Positions 9,910-19,791 of a DNA stretch of 64,000 nt are shown one piece after another. The first letter of the stretch is position 1; each line of letters opens with the position of its first letter. The translations under genes were made by a program, and so were the position numbers. This stretch comes from Petrosia ficiformis (lineage: Eukaryota; Porifera; Demospongiae; Haplosclerida; Petrosiidae). The notes beneath the pieces are model-generated. The model was given only the letters and a program-made list of their open reading frames with translations. It searched no databases and had not been told where the DNA came from. The stretch is from positions 55,779,746 through 55,843,745 of the forward strand of contig OX345636.1 in the NCBI GenBank assembly GCA_947044365.1, in the 5' to 3' direction.

Positions 9910-10267
9910 TTCCATCCTTTTTTCAGAATTATAATTTGTCTGTAATTTTTATACTTTCGCAGATTGCAAATAATTGTGAGAAATTGGTAAAGAAACGAGT
10001 GAAGTGATGTGCAATGACTACAATGATAAAAGTCATGATGAAATAAAACTGTAATTTAGCAGTAAAAATAATTGTACTTGTGTGTATGTATATCTGTGCC
10101 CAAAGTTTGTACTACGCTTACTTAACTTCCATTATTATAATTCAGGGGAGTAGCAAAAAAAGTTTGGCTTCGTCAAATTTGTTATCTTCCGCGCATGCGC
10201 GCATATTCTACTTTTTTGACGCGGAATTTTAACGAAGTGCGGAATAAGTAACAAGAAGATATGCGCC
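9910..10267. other. Spacer, no gene seen
   Basis: No supported frame. It contains a CG-rich palindrome, GCGCATGCGCGC (about 10191-10203), unusual in this AT-rich setting. Confidence 0.4.
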
Positions 10268-10413
10268 AAAACTGCAAGTACCAGACCTTTAGGATCAGAT
10301 TGAGTGTGTTTTTAAGATTTCCTGACGTTGATAGGTGAACATTGTATCGAGCAATCAAATGAAGCAACGTCAGAAATTCCACAGTTCCTATGAGGTCCGG
10401 TACTTACAGCTTT
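10268..10413. repeat. Imperfect hairpin of about 146 bp
   Basis: Outer arms AACTGCAAGTACCAGACCTT (10269) and the inverse of AGGTCCGGTACTTACAG (10393) pair, and inner arms TTTCCTGACGTTG / CAACGTCAGAAA continue the stem. It could be a small MITE or a transcribed hairpin; it lies just upstream of a TATTTAAGG motif and the polyQ frame. Confidence 0.5.
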
Positions 10414-10505
10414 GAAAGCAGTATTTAAGGAGTAGTCAATGCTCAGTGCAATGTATAACGATGTCAATAACCGAATAAGAGTACCAAGCTCTTATCCAAG
10501 AAGAT

Positions 10506-10811
10506 ATGGCTGTCGAGGAGAATAGTGGCTCTCGCACCACTGTTATTACTCCCACAAGTGCTGACGTGCTGAGGCAACTGGAAATAATGCAAATGGAAAT
10601 AAAACAATTGCTGGAACAACAGCAGCAGCAACAGCAGCCGCAACAACAGCTGCAACAACAACTACAACAGCAGCAGCAACAACAACTACAACAGCAGCAG
10701 CAGAAAAACAAATCAAGACCAAATCCATACCAGAGGAGAGGAAGAGGGAGAGGACGAGGGAGAGGGAGAAGGAGAGGGAGAGGGGGTCTCAACATCTTTT
10801 ATTGCAACTAA
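10506..10811 (+). CDS. Possible polyQ / RG-rich protein
   Basis: A 101-residue frame starts at ATG 10506. Residues 1-38 are an ordinary mix (MAVEENSGSRTTVITPTSAD, then a short amphipathic helix LRQLEIMQMEIKQLLE). Residues about 39-66 are almost pure glutamine, coded by mixed CAG/CAA. The tail is a basic RGRGRG tract followed by LNIFYCN and a stop. A TATTTAAGG motif lies about 75 bp upstream and AATAAAAAATAT follows near 10940. A non-repetitive N-terminus in frame with the repeats supports a real gene; the repeat itself could also open the frame by chance. No family is recognised; RG tails are common in RNA-binding proteins. Confidence 0.4.
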   Translation: MAVEENSGSRTTVITPTSADVLRQLEIMQMEIKQLLEQQQQQQQPQQQLQQQLQQQQQQQLQQQQQKNKSRPNPYQRRGRGRGRGRGRRRGRGGLNIFYCN

Positions 10812-12657
10812 TTTTTTTTTTTTTAAATCTAAAAGGTTCTTTTAAGAACCACCATCACTACAAAAGAAGTCACCAATAACACAATAATAATTTATAGTTT
10901 ATTATATTAGTTGTATAATTATTATTATGTATAATGATAATAAAAAATATATATACATATATATATACTTTGAGGAGAGCAAAAGCATCACTGAGATAAC
11001 AATGAAGAGATACATCTTATTATGATATCTGTTTTTAAACATCATTATGCAGTACTCCAGCATCTATCCTAGGATAGCTATATATACTTCACTTGTTGTA
11101 AAATTATATCGTCCAACCTGCTATGTTAATACATAGGAAATTATGTTAATAATGTACGTCATGCAATCTGTGCCAGTGAAGCAAACAGTGCATCAAATAT
11201 CTCGAAGTTGTAAAGATCGAAATGTAGTGACATGACTCACAACTGAGCAGTCTTTCTGCAGTCATTGCTTGTTAAACTTGAAGATTATCAACTGTATTGT
11301 ATTGCTAGCACTTTGGAAGTTGAATCAGTGTTCCTATCCCCGTATACGTTTTCTGTTTTATCTTTTTTTCATCTTTACTAGCTATAATTCATCACGAAGT
11401 TCCCCATTTCTCTGCAATTTCGGTTTTCCAATTATTCTGTGAATAAGATATACGGTCTGAGAAAGAACCCAACTTCAATAATTTTTCAGCAACAAAATTT
11501 AAATGTTTCTGTAATTATGTCATGTTTTTGTATTTAACTCATAGATAGTAAGTCCAAATTATTGATAGTTAAAGAAGTCCTGCAGCATCTGAAGTTGTTA
11601 TGCAGTTATGTTATCTTGTGATCTTTTATCATAATCTGTTATACAGAAATGAATAGTGGGCATTAGTTAGAACACATGTGAATTAAAGCAATAATATGAC
11701 AATCACTTGTATAGTTATTCAAAATTTTATACTATAGGAATTTGCACACATACATGTTTTGAAACAATAACTAGTGCATGTGTATAGATGGTACTTTCTT
11801 ACATAAAAATTTGACGCCGGACGGTGGTGAAATAATGACAGCACACTTCAAGACTTGTCTGACACACAATCAGATTAACAGACCTCAGTTACTCCTTGAT
11901 AAAAGAGTACCCTGTGATATAATGAATGATTGTATAATTGAATAGCAATTTTGTAGGAAGTTGGGCATTAATTAGAACTTTTAACTTGTAATTCCATAAA
12001 AGGCATGGCTATTACATGTATAACAGTATTTACTGTATACTCAGAATAAGATGTACACAGGTATACATATAATAATAATTAATTAATACCTCATATTTAC
12101 ATGAATCCTTCCAGAATGAATAATATAAGTTGATGGCATCATTCTGTTGACACTATGAATAAGAGAAATTTAAGAACAGTTGGGGTGGGGTAACTCCTAA
12201 TTATTAACATATGACTTGATATAGACATTGCAATATCTGAAACGAAACGAGCCAGAGGCGAGAGAATCCTGAACATGATCTACCAGCAATTATTTGATCT
12301 CTCCAAATTTTTTTTCCTTGCTACTTGATTAGGCTCTTTTATAAACTCATTTGAGTTTCTGAAATATTTTTGCAGTGTTTCTAATTGAAGTAGTTATAAA
12401 AATTATTAAAATATGACAACTGTGTATACACCTCAGATTTAGACACAACACGTTCAATTTTGAGCATGATGTATGTCAGATTCATGAATCATCATTGGCG
12501 TATTAAAATGGACAACGAAACAGTGTTTTTCCCAAATGGACTTGTTAGAAGTAGGGTGTAGTTATGTAATTAATTATGAGTATATTTTGTGCACTCTTAG
12601 ACTTAGGAAAAACACTGCTACAAACAAACATGAAATATACATGTATGCTCCACTGAG
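10812..12657. other. AT-rich non-coding stretch
   Basis: About 1.8 kb with only short open frames, oligo-T/A runs and no recognised domain, exon with splice sites, or repeat structure. I see nothing further in it. Confidence 0.5.
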
Positions 12658-12905
12658 GTCCCTAATGGACTCCTGTTGGGTCCTAGTGGACTCCTATTGG
12701 GTCCTAGTGGACTCCTAATGGGTCCTGGTGGACTCTTATTGGGTCCTAGTGGACTCCTAATGGGTCCTGGTGGACTCCTATTGGGTCCTAGTGGACTCCT
12801 AATGGGTCCTGGTGGACTCCTATTGGGTCCTAGTGGACTCCTAATGGGTCCTGGTGGACTCCTATTGGGTCCTAGTGGACTCCTAATGGGTCCTAGTGGA
12901 CACTA
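12658..12905. repeat. 21-bp minisatellite (42-bp higher-order unit)
   Basis: About 12 tandem copies of a unit like GGGTCCTAGTGGACTCCTAAT. Two variants, CTAGTGG/CTATT and CTGGTGG/CTAAT, mostly alternate, giving a 42-bp higher-order unit. Because 21 is a multiple of three the repeat opens frames (MGPSGLL-like), but these have no flanking coding support. Confidence 0.9.
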
Positions 12906-13098
12906 CAGTGGAACAGATTGTGTGTATCTCCATTCAGAACACTGATAATATTGTATACAACTGTAATTGTACTTTTAGCTTTGCATTCCACACAGTTTGT
13001 GTAGAAGTGTGGTAAGGGAGGTTTAAGGCTCCATATTATTACAACATAGCTACATGTACAATGAAACATTTATAAGTCGCACTATCACATAAAGAAAT

Positions 13099-16000
13099 CT
13101 AATGAGGCTGTTGTATAGAACGTACAACCTCAAAATGATTGGGGGGATGATTAATATACATAGACATTCGTTGGATATCATCATTCAAAGTTCTGTCTAC
13201 ATAATGAGGGGAATATCTACACCAATTAACATCATTAGTGTTATATATGAATACACACGTTTGTAAAAGATGGGCCAAAGTAAACATCTCAATTTCTGTC
13301 CCCCAAATGTGAGGTTGGTCCATACCCTTATCTTGTATATAATCCTGAACACTAGAATATTGAGCAGGAATATAATGACCTAATAAGAAATGGGCAATAT
13401 CTATCATGTGGTTAACAATGGCTGTACGTACTGCCATATGTTGCTCTTCAGAACCAGTTATGATGTATGAAAAGGAACGGAATAGACAATTACCATCCCC
13501 TTTTATACGTTTAATATGGTTTGGAGGTCTTAGATCAACATTTGGACCACCAGGTCTGAGTCTGTTTGATATCACAAACTGAAGACCAAGAGTGGTACAT
13601 GCATTATGCTGCCACTGCTCATCAACTGAATAGAATTTAAATGGCCACACCTGTTCATCTCTGGGGTTATAATCATTACGATTATGTGACAATGACCTTT
13701 TAGCTGGCTTGTAACTATCTACATGTATATTACTACCCAAAGGTCTTTTCTTTTGTTTAGGTTTTGTGATTCTAGGTAAAATCTTACTATAAGTTGTTGA
13801 CCTTTTGGGCTCAGGCTGATCATTTATACTAGTAAGCTTACGTTTTCTGTTTGTCTTAGATTGAGGTGGCAATGAATAAACTGGTAGTTGCGTGTATTTT
13901 TCCCTCAATCGATTAGTTTCTTTAAGAGAGCTAATGCTAACCATGATAGATTTGGGATGAAATGCAACCAGGTGTAACCCTGAAAGTGATCTGACTCTAG
14001 ATAATGCTACATAAGCCATACCATCACTAAATACATTCTCAGAGAGATCTATAATGGCACAATCTAGTGACAATCCCTGACATTTATGAATAGTTATAGC
14101 ATATGTTAGAATTAGGGGAAATTGTTTTCTATACACATAATAGTTTTTCATAACCATGAATTTGCTCTTGACCATTTCTATACTGTAAGGCTGAGTAATA
14201 TGATCGAACTGAACAGTTACATGTTTTGATGTAATACACATAACAGTACCCATAGCACCATTAACTAATCCTGATTTAGTATCTAAATTGCGGCGCAACA
14301 TGACTCGTGCACCAACAGCCAATGAAAGCTTTGCTTCCAGTCCCGCTGTTTTGTTACAATCACTGTTGAGCTTTTCTAACTGCTCTGATGCTTTTTTATT
14401 CCATTTACGTATACTGATAGTCTCATCCACTTCATCAGTACACACTAGCTCGTGTATTTTGGAAGTAAGAGAGTTAAGCATTTCCATGTTGAAGTCATGA
14501 CATGCTTTTCTAGTGGGAAAAAGGCACACTGGACTTTGACCACTTTCCTGAAGGTCATTAAATGCTTCGGATAAGCACATTGTAATTACTCTCTTATTAA
14601 GGATTGAAATAGTTTCATCAGTGGGAAAACCACATCTAACGCTATTCAACATTGAAGAAAACTCGCTGTCCTTTTTCTGACGCTCATTAATAGTGAGTTC
14701 ATCATAAATGACTGAATCTCTCCAAATATTAACTGAGGCTGCACATCCCAGATTGTATGATAGCGTTTTGTTGGTAATCCTCTCAAAGACAGGATTACCA
14801 TTGACTGGTTGTAGTTGAAGAAGATCACCTACAAATATCATATTTTTGGAACCAAACCAGTCATTGCCACCAAAGAGTTCATCTAGTCTCAAATGAATGT
14901 ATGCCAAGTTCAGACTAGACACCATAGAAACTTCATCTATAATAATTATTTTAACATTACGAAGTGAAGTTTTCATAACTTTCTGAGACATTTTTGGTAG
15001 TGACCAATAGCCAGCTGTTTTACTGTCGTGTTCAATAGGTAGTTGAAACAGTCTATGAATGGTAACACCACCTACATTGAAAGCAGCTAAACCAGTGGGT
15101 GCGGCTATGGCACATGTCAGTTCATTTGATGGCCAAATGTTGTTTACTAAGGCTTTTATTGTTTGAATTAGAAATGATTTACCAGTACCACCTACACCAC
15201 TGACAAACATCTGTAATGGTTTAAACTCGCACTGGCATTCATTATCTTCGTGTTGCTTTTGATGAAAGAGATGATACTTTATTTTATCAAAGATACGCCT
15301 CTGATCATCGTTCAACATAGTGATTCTATCTTCTAAAGTTAAAGTATCACTATTATTAGCATTAATTTCAACCACCTCTTTCATAGCTGTTTTAGCTTCA
15401 CCCAATAACTGTGGGTCATCATCTTCTTTATTTACTTTCTCTTCTATGCCATCGGCTTGCCTAGCCTCATTGATCTTTTTAATGTTTGACTGAGCTTTTA
15501 ACATTTTCTGCAATTTATCATGGTAACCAGAGCAGTCAACATTAGTGGGTAAGAGGCGATTAAAAGCTTCTTCTGCCGTTTCATTCAACAGAAGCAAACT
15601 ACTCTCATCTCTAAAAGGAACAAATAGAAGTAAGAGAGAGTAGTAGTAATCTTCTCGTTCATTTTCCTTTTCAGGATCAAACAGTTTATGGTTCGGAAGT
15701 CGAGGTTTGGTGAGTTTGCTGTACTTCCTATCTCCATTGTCATTTTTACCATACCACTCATAATTAGCTACAAAATCATAGAGACAAATATTTTCCAAAT
15801 CTCTTGGTCTATGAGGATAATAAGAGTCTATAAGGTTGTCCTCAAAGATGTCTTCTGTCTCAGGATTATCCTTTGCCATATCCTTCAACACCTTGTGATC
15901 CTTCAATCTACGGTTTCTTTTATGAGGCAATGAAACATCTATCCACTTCACTGTGACAGATTTTTCACAAAGGTGATCACCAAGCAAAAGATCACTAGCC

Positions 16001-19000
16001 TCATACAGACCACACTCTCGAGAACGTAAACTTCGAATGCCAAAGCTCCAAAGACGACCATAAATACTATGGTTTTCACTTACTTCTTGCCATATCTCTT
16101 GCATGTTACTTCTTTCTGCTTTTGTAACATAACCACTAACATAATGAGCAAGAGCTAAAGAGGATTCAGCAACAAATTGGATATCCATATTTGCTTTCCA
16201 GAGCATTAGTATGAGAGGATTATAGTCATTGACTCTAACCTCTAAATCTGAACGTGTCAGTTGGTATATTTTTTGGTGTGACTTAAGACTGTCTTCCACA
16301 CAATTTAAGGTAGCACTTTCACAGACCTGGCGAGAAAAACCAAATCTACACCTGGTAATGAAAGTACTACCACACTTGCGTCTTCGTTTGCAATATGCGC
16401 TACATTTGTGCATTTGATACCTAGTAACAAACCTATGTAAATCAGGATTGTGTTTCTCATCAGGTATGTGACAAGTGATTCTCTCGTCAATCCATTGTAG
16501 TATTTTTTCAGGATCATCATGCCCAATAACTGGTGCATCTCGTATCCACAAAAGAATATGATAATGTGGAGCACCACGTGCTTGATACTCCTTTTTCCAA
16601 TAGAAGTGATCAACTGTACCTAGAACTGCACCTTTTACTATAACAGTGTTAAAGAAAGCATGAAATTTTAAAGAAAATTTTCTAGAAACTGATATTGGGT
16701 CTTCAGTACAAAGCTTTCCTATATTATAGCTAGAAGGAACATTATTAACTTTTCTAAGATATGTGGTAATATCAGGGGACTCATATTCCGCACAACTTAA
16801 TGTAAGAAAAATAGTAGGTGAGCCCCACCCACGTATCATGCATCTCAGTTCACTCTGTCTTATAAACCAGTACTGTTTAGTACCACGTACTGATTGAAGC
16901 ATTGTGCATAAATTAGCTTCAAGACCTTCGTCGGAATTTTCTACCCTATTTAACAGTGAACTGACCGACATAGGTCGATTTTTAGTACATTTGAGTACAT
17001 TGTAAACACCTGCTGATAATTCTCGCATTTCTTTCTGCCAGAGCAGGTAAAACACGTATTGTGGGTCTTTTCTAAACCGCGAATCCTTATTGAGTAGTCG
17101 AGATTTGACATACTCACTGTGAGAGAGTTTAACCTCACGGGGATGATATTTACCAAAATGTCCAGTTGGAAAGAGAACTGGAAAGCACATTACATCAAGA
17201 TACTTTTGTCGATTATCTAAAGGATCTTCTTGGACATTTTTAACTTTGTATTGGTCTATATCAGATTCAGTCGATAGCTTATTATCTAAGTTTCTGATAG
17301 TATAACATTGAAAACCAACAATGTCCTCTTTCGTAGCCTTCTCCAACATTGTACTAGAAGTGTTATTGATAACTTCTACAACCTGTTTAGCTGCTTCATC
17401 AACAGATTCATCGTCTACATTCTTGTATAACCAATTGATCTCTGTAAGCTTTTGCACAGCTGTTTTAATTTGGTTAACATTAACCAAGTTACGCCACACA
17501 ACTTTACTTTTTGTTGGCTTACCATTGACTATTACATACAATTCGGGGTTTGGTAAAGCTACTTTGCTAGAGTCCCTTACCTCATCTAGAGTTTCAAGTG
17601 TTTTATTCAGAGGTAAGGGAAGAAAGAACATGGTACCTTTACATGCTTTAAGAGAATTATAGATAGGTACTTTAGCAGTATATGTTCCAAGCCTAACAAT
17701 TGTTTGATAAGACTTGGCTCGCTGAACGAGTTGTGTACTTAATGAGTCAAGTTTACTTAGTTCTGAAGGAATGGGAACAGTTTGTAGTCCATTCAGAACA
17801 CACCGTGGTGGCAACTTGTCTTTCTTGACAAGGGCTTTGCAATAATTGCACATAAATAATTCCTGATCAGTAGCAGCTGGATAATTTTGTGTTATAAAGT
17901 TCTTTAATCTAGGCCACACCTCACTGCCAAGGTTATCAGACAAAGAAACTATTGTAACGCTTTTCCTCTGATGCAGACGATCACAGCTACAACAAACATG
18001 CTCAGGGTAGTCGTCTATTTCTTTATCTAAGTCAATCATTAGCTTAGCATAAGTAGTCAGTAGGTGTGATTCTAGATTAGGATCTCTAAGCTTAGAGCCA
18101 GCTGCTACTGTATTAGTATGTTGCTCGTACTTTTCATCTACATTAGTACTAAACAGATTACAAAATTCAAGGTTTGTGATTTCCATTAGTGAATGAAAGT
18201 CACCAGCACTTAGTGCATTGTCAATGGTAGCTACATACATGTGACTTTTCATACCACTGTATAAACCATGCAAGAAATTTCTTAAAACAGGATAATGGGT
18301 TGACACTGCTCTAAGTATCCTGAGTTTACTATGACATTGAGTATCATTATCATAACACACTAAAGGATGACCTTTGAGGTCTATAAACGAACAATTATCA
18401 CTATCATATTTTTTACTGACAACTTTAGTATAGTGTTGATTAGGACAACCATCATCACATGTGTGTAAGGTATTTAATATGTCTTTCATTGGTTTTTGGA
18501 AAGCTTCCTTTAAGGCCAAAATGGCATCTACTTCTAATTTTGTGGGAACTTTACATTCACTACAACATTCCCATTTCATGGGATTGTTTTTATTATTTGT
18601 GTCATTGTCTGACTTACTAATTACTTTTGCTATTACACACTTGCCATCGTGATCAACAGGTATAGCAGTGTCTCTCTTGATTAGCTGATAAGCTTCATCA
18701 TGATAGTAAGGCTCAGAGGAAGTGGTATGACATCCTTCCCCAAAGTCTTCCTTTACCTTAATGTCAAGGCGTTTAATTAATCTAATAGCTTTGAGTAGGA
18801 AACCAACATACTCCTTATGCATTTGTAGTATTTTGTTGAGTATTTTTTTGGCTGCTATCTTACAGACTGCTGTACTCATACCTTTTGACATTCTTTTAGC
18901 CAAATCTGCATGTTCTCTTTTATAAGCTTTGAATAATTCTAGCCATGCAGAGGAATCATTTAACAGATTGAACTGTATTTCTTTCATGTAATGTTCTTTT

Positions 19001-19791
19001 ACATCAAGCTTAGGCTCTGCTAATGCATATTTGTTCCTTTCATTAGCACACTTTGTCTTTTTGTTATCTGCATAGTAAGTTTTAAAAGACTTAGTCCTAG
19101 CATGACGATTTTTTGTATAGTTCATTTTAAAGAGAGCCTTGTATTTGTCTGTATTAGCTCTATAATTCTTTTTAGAGATGGCCTTGAATTTGTCTGTATT
19201 AGCTCTATAATTCTTTTTAGAGATGGCCTTGAATTTGTCTGTATTAGCTCTATAGGTTTTTTTAAAGATAGCTTTGAATTTGTCTGTATTGGCTTTATAG
19301 GTTTTTTGAGAGAGAGCCTTGAATTTGTCTGGATTAGCTCTATAGGTTTTTTGAGAGAGAGCTTTGAATTTGTCTGGATTATCTCTATAGGTTGATCTAG
19401 ATAAAGCTTGTTGTTTCTCAGGATTCCTCTTATAGCTTTCTACTTTTTTGGCCAAAATCTTAACAACATTTTCCTGATAATATTGTGTATTCTGGCTTAA
19501 TTTTTTTTGATTACTTATAACAGATTTAACAAGCAAACCACAATGTTTACATATTTTTTGGCGTATTGGAATCTCTAATTTGCAATGTGGACATTTTCTA
19601 GATGGGCCTGGGTTAAGCTCAACATCTCCAGCCATAACTAAAAGGAGACTTAAAATAATGCTAATGAGAATAAATGAAATTTTGCCACGGAAACAACATT
19701 TACTATTTGCCAAGTCATTGCTACAATATTTTTTAAAATTAGATGGGCAAAAACATCCAATAGGGATCCTCCACTGCTGCAGTGAAATCAT
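13099..19791 (-). CDS. Helitron replicase-helicase with N-terminal 2A motif and C-terminal OTU protease
   Basis: One uninterrupted 2230-residue frame. In order: a hydrophobic segment (about residues 38-53); 2A motif DVELNPGP (56-63); a CPHC...CKHC zinc-ribbon-like pair (67-84); lysine-rich 15-residue repeats (about 130-225); a DUF6570-like region (about 690-750); Rep with the HUH motif as GAPHYHILLW (about 1072) and the two-tyrosine motif HYVSGYVTK (about 1215); PIF1-type helicase with Walker A GVGGTGKS (about 1531), Walker B IIIIDEVS (about 1614), FVGDLLQLQPV and TIHKCQGLSLD (about 1900); and an OTU cysteine protease with GDGNCLFRSFS (about 2096) and terminal NHFEVV holding the likely catalytic His (about 2222). 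Rep plus helicase on one chain defines Helitrons; OTU fusion is known from Helentron-type elements. All catalytic motifs are present, so the protein may be functional. Element termini (TC / CTRR hairpin) could not be fixed. Confidence 0.93.
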   Translation of the reverse strand: MISLQQWRIPIGCFCPSNFKKYCSNDLANSKCCFRGKISFILISIILSLLLVMAGDVELNPGPSRKCPHCKLEIPIRQKICKHCGLLVKSVISNQKKLSQNTQYYQENVVKILAKKVESYKRNPEKQQALSRSTYRDNPDKFKALSQKTYRANPDKFKALSQKTYKANTDKFKAIFKKTYRANTDKFKAISKKNYRANTDKFKAISKKNYRANTDKYKALFKMNYTKNRHARTKSFKTYYADNKKTKCANERNKYALAEPKLDVKEHYMKEIQFNLLNDSSAWLELFKAYKREHADLAKRMSKGMSTAVCKIAAKKILNKILQMHKEYVGFLLKAIRLIKRLDIKVKEDFGEGCHTTSSEPYYHDEAYQLIKRDTAIPVDHDGKCVIAKVISKSDNDTNNKNNPMKWECCSECKVPTKLEVDAILALKEAFQKPMKDILNTLHTCDDGCPNQHYTKVVSKKYDSDNCSFIDLKGHPLVCYDNDTQCHSKLRILRAVSTHYPVLRNFLHGLYSGMKSHMYVATIDNALSAGDFHSLMEITNLEFCNLFSTNVDEKYEQHTNTVAAGSKLRDPNLESHLLTTYAKLMIDLDKEIDDYPEHVCCSCDRLHQRKSVTIVSLSDNLGSEVWPRLKNFITQNYPAATDQELFMCNYCKALVKKDKLPPRCVLNGLQTVPIPSELSKLDSLSTQLVQRAKSYQTIVRLGTYTAKVPIYNSLKACKGTMFFLPLPLNKTLETLDEVRDSSKVALPNPELYVIVNGKPTKSKVVWRNLVNVNQIKTAVQKLTEINWLYKNVDDESVDEAAKQVVEVINNTSSTMLEKATKEDIVGFQCYTIRNLDNKLSTESDIDQYKVKNVQEDPLDNRQKYLDVMCFPVLFPTGHFGKYHPREVKLSHSEYVKSRLLNKDSRFRKDPQYVFYLLWQKEMRELSAGVYNVLKCTKNRPMSVSSLLNRVENSDEGLEANLCTMLQSVRGTKQYWFIRQSELRCMIRGWGSPTIFLTLSCAEYESPDITTYLRKVNNVPSSYNIGKLCTEDPISVSRKFSLKFHAFFNTVIVKGAVLGTVDHFYWKKEYQARGAPHYHILLWIRDAPVIGHDDPEKILQWIDERITCHIPDEKHNPDLHRFVTRYQMHKCSAYCKRRRKCGSTFITRCRFGFSRQVCESATLNCVEDSLKSHQKIYQLTRSDLEVRVNDYNPLILMLWKANMDIQFVAESSLALAHYVSGYVTKAERSNMQEIWQEVSENHSIYGRLWSFGIRSLRSRECGLYEASDLLLGDHLCEKSVTVKWIDVSLPHKRNRRLKDHKVLKDMAKDNPETEDIFEDNLIDSYYPHRPRDLENICLYDFVANYEWYGKNDNGDRKYSKLTKPRLPNHKLFDPEKENEREDYYYSLLLLFVPFRDESSLLLLNETAEEAFNRLLPTNVDCSGYHDKLQKMLKAQSNIKKINEARQADGIEEKVNKEDDDPQLLGEAKTAMKEVVEINANNSDTLTLEDRITMLNDDQRRIFDKIKYHLFHQKQHEDNECQCEFKPLQMFVSGVGGTGKSFLIQTIKALVNNIWPSNELTCAIAAPTGLAAFNVGGVTIHRLFQLPIEHDSKTAGYWSLPKMSQKVMKTSLRNVKIIIIDEVSMVSSLNLAYIHLRLDELFGGNDWFGSKNMIFVGDLLQLQPVNGNPVFERITNKTLSYNLGCAASVNIWRDSVIYDELTINERQKKDSEFSSMLNSVRCGFPTDETISILNKRVITMCLSEAFNDLQESGQSPVCLFPTRKACHDFNMEMLNSLTSKIHELVCTDEVDETISIRKWNKKASEQLEKLNSDCNKTAGLEAKLSLAVGARVMLRRNLDTKSGLVNGAMGTVMCITSKHVTVQFDHITQPYSIEMVKSKFMVMKNYYVYRKQFPLILTYAITIHKCQGLSLDCAIIDLSENVFSDGMAYVALSRVRSLSGLHLVAFHPKSIMVSISSLKETNRLREKYTQLPVYSLPPQSKTNRKRKLTSINDQPEPKRSTTYSKILPRITKPKQKKRPLGSNIHVDSYKPAKRSLSHNRNDYNPRDEQVWPFKFYSVDEQWQHNACTTLGLQFVISNRLRPGGPNVDLRPPNHIKRIKGDGNCLFRSFSYIITGSEEQHMAVRTAIVNHMIDIAHFLLGHYIPAQYSSVQDYIQDKGMDQPHIWGTEIEMFTLAHLLQTCVFIYNTNDVNWCRYSPHYVDRTLNDDIQRMSMYINHPPNHFEVVRSIQQPH
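19137..19400 (-). repeat. In-frame 45-bp tandem repeats in the Helitron gene
   Basis: About six copies of a 45-bp unit encode a 15-residue motif, YRANTDKFKAISKKN, with small variants (ANPDKFKALSQK). Neighbouring copies at 19137-19226 are identical over 45 bp, which indicates recent expansion or conversion. The repeat is basic and probably helical; in the family such 'NP.K' repeats sit between the N-terminal zinc finger and the Rep part. Confidence 0.85.
19603..19626 (-). other. 2A translational-skip motif (DVELNPGP)
   Basis: Codons 56-63 of the Helitron protein spell the strict 2A consensus D-V-E-x-N-P-G-P, preceded by a hydrophobic run and GD context (VMAGDVELNPGP). In known 2A peptides the ribosome fails to form the Gly-Pro bond, so here a 62-residue hydrophobic leader would be released from a protein starting at Pro63. 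The motif is seen directly; activity is inferred. Confidence 0.85.

Noticed and set aside
12676..12945. Collagen-like open frame (GPSGLL repeats)
   Set aside because: It is produced by the 21-bp minisatellite; the flanks have no coding support and no collagen Gly-X-Y spacing is kept.
12985..13025. Possible Helitron 3' hairpin (CCACAC...GTGTGG)
   Set aside because: No CTRR-type end follows at the expected distance on the minus strand, so the terminus cannot be claimed.
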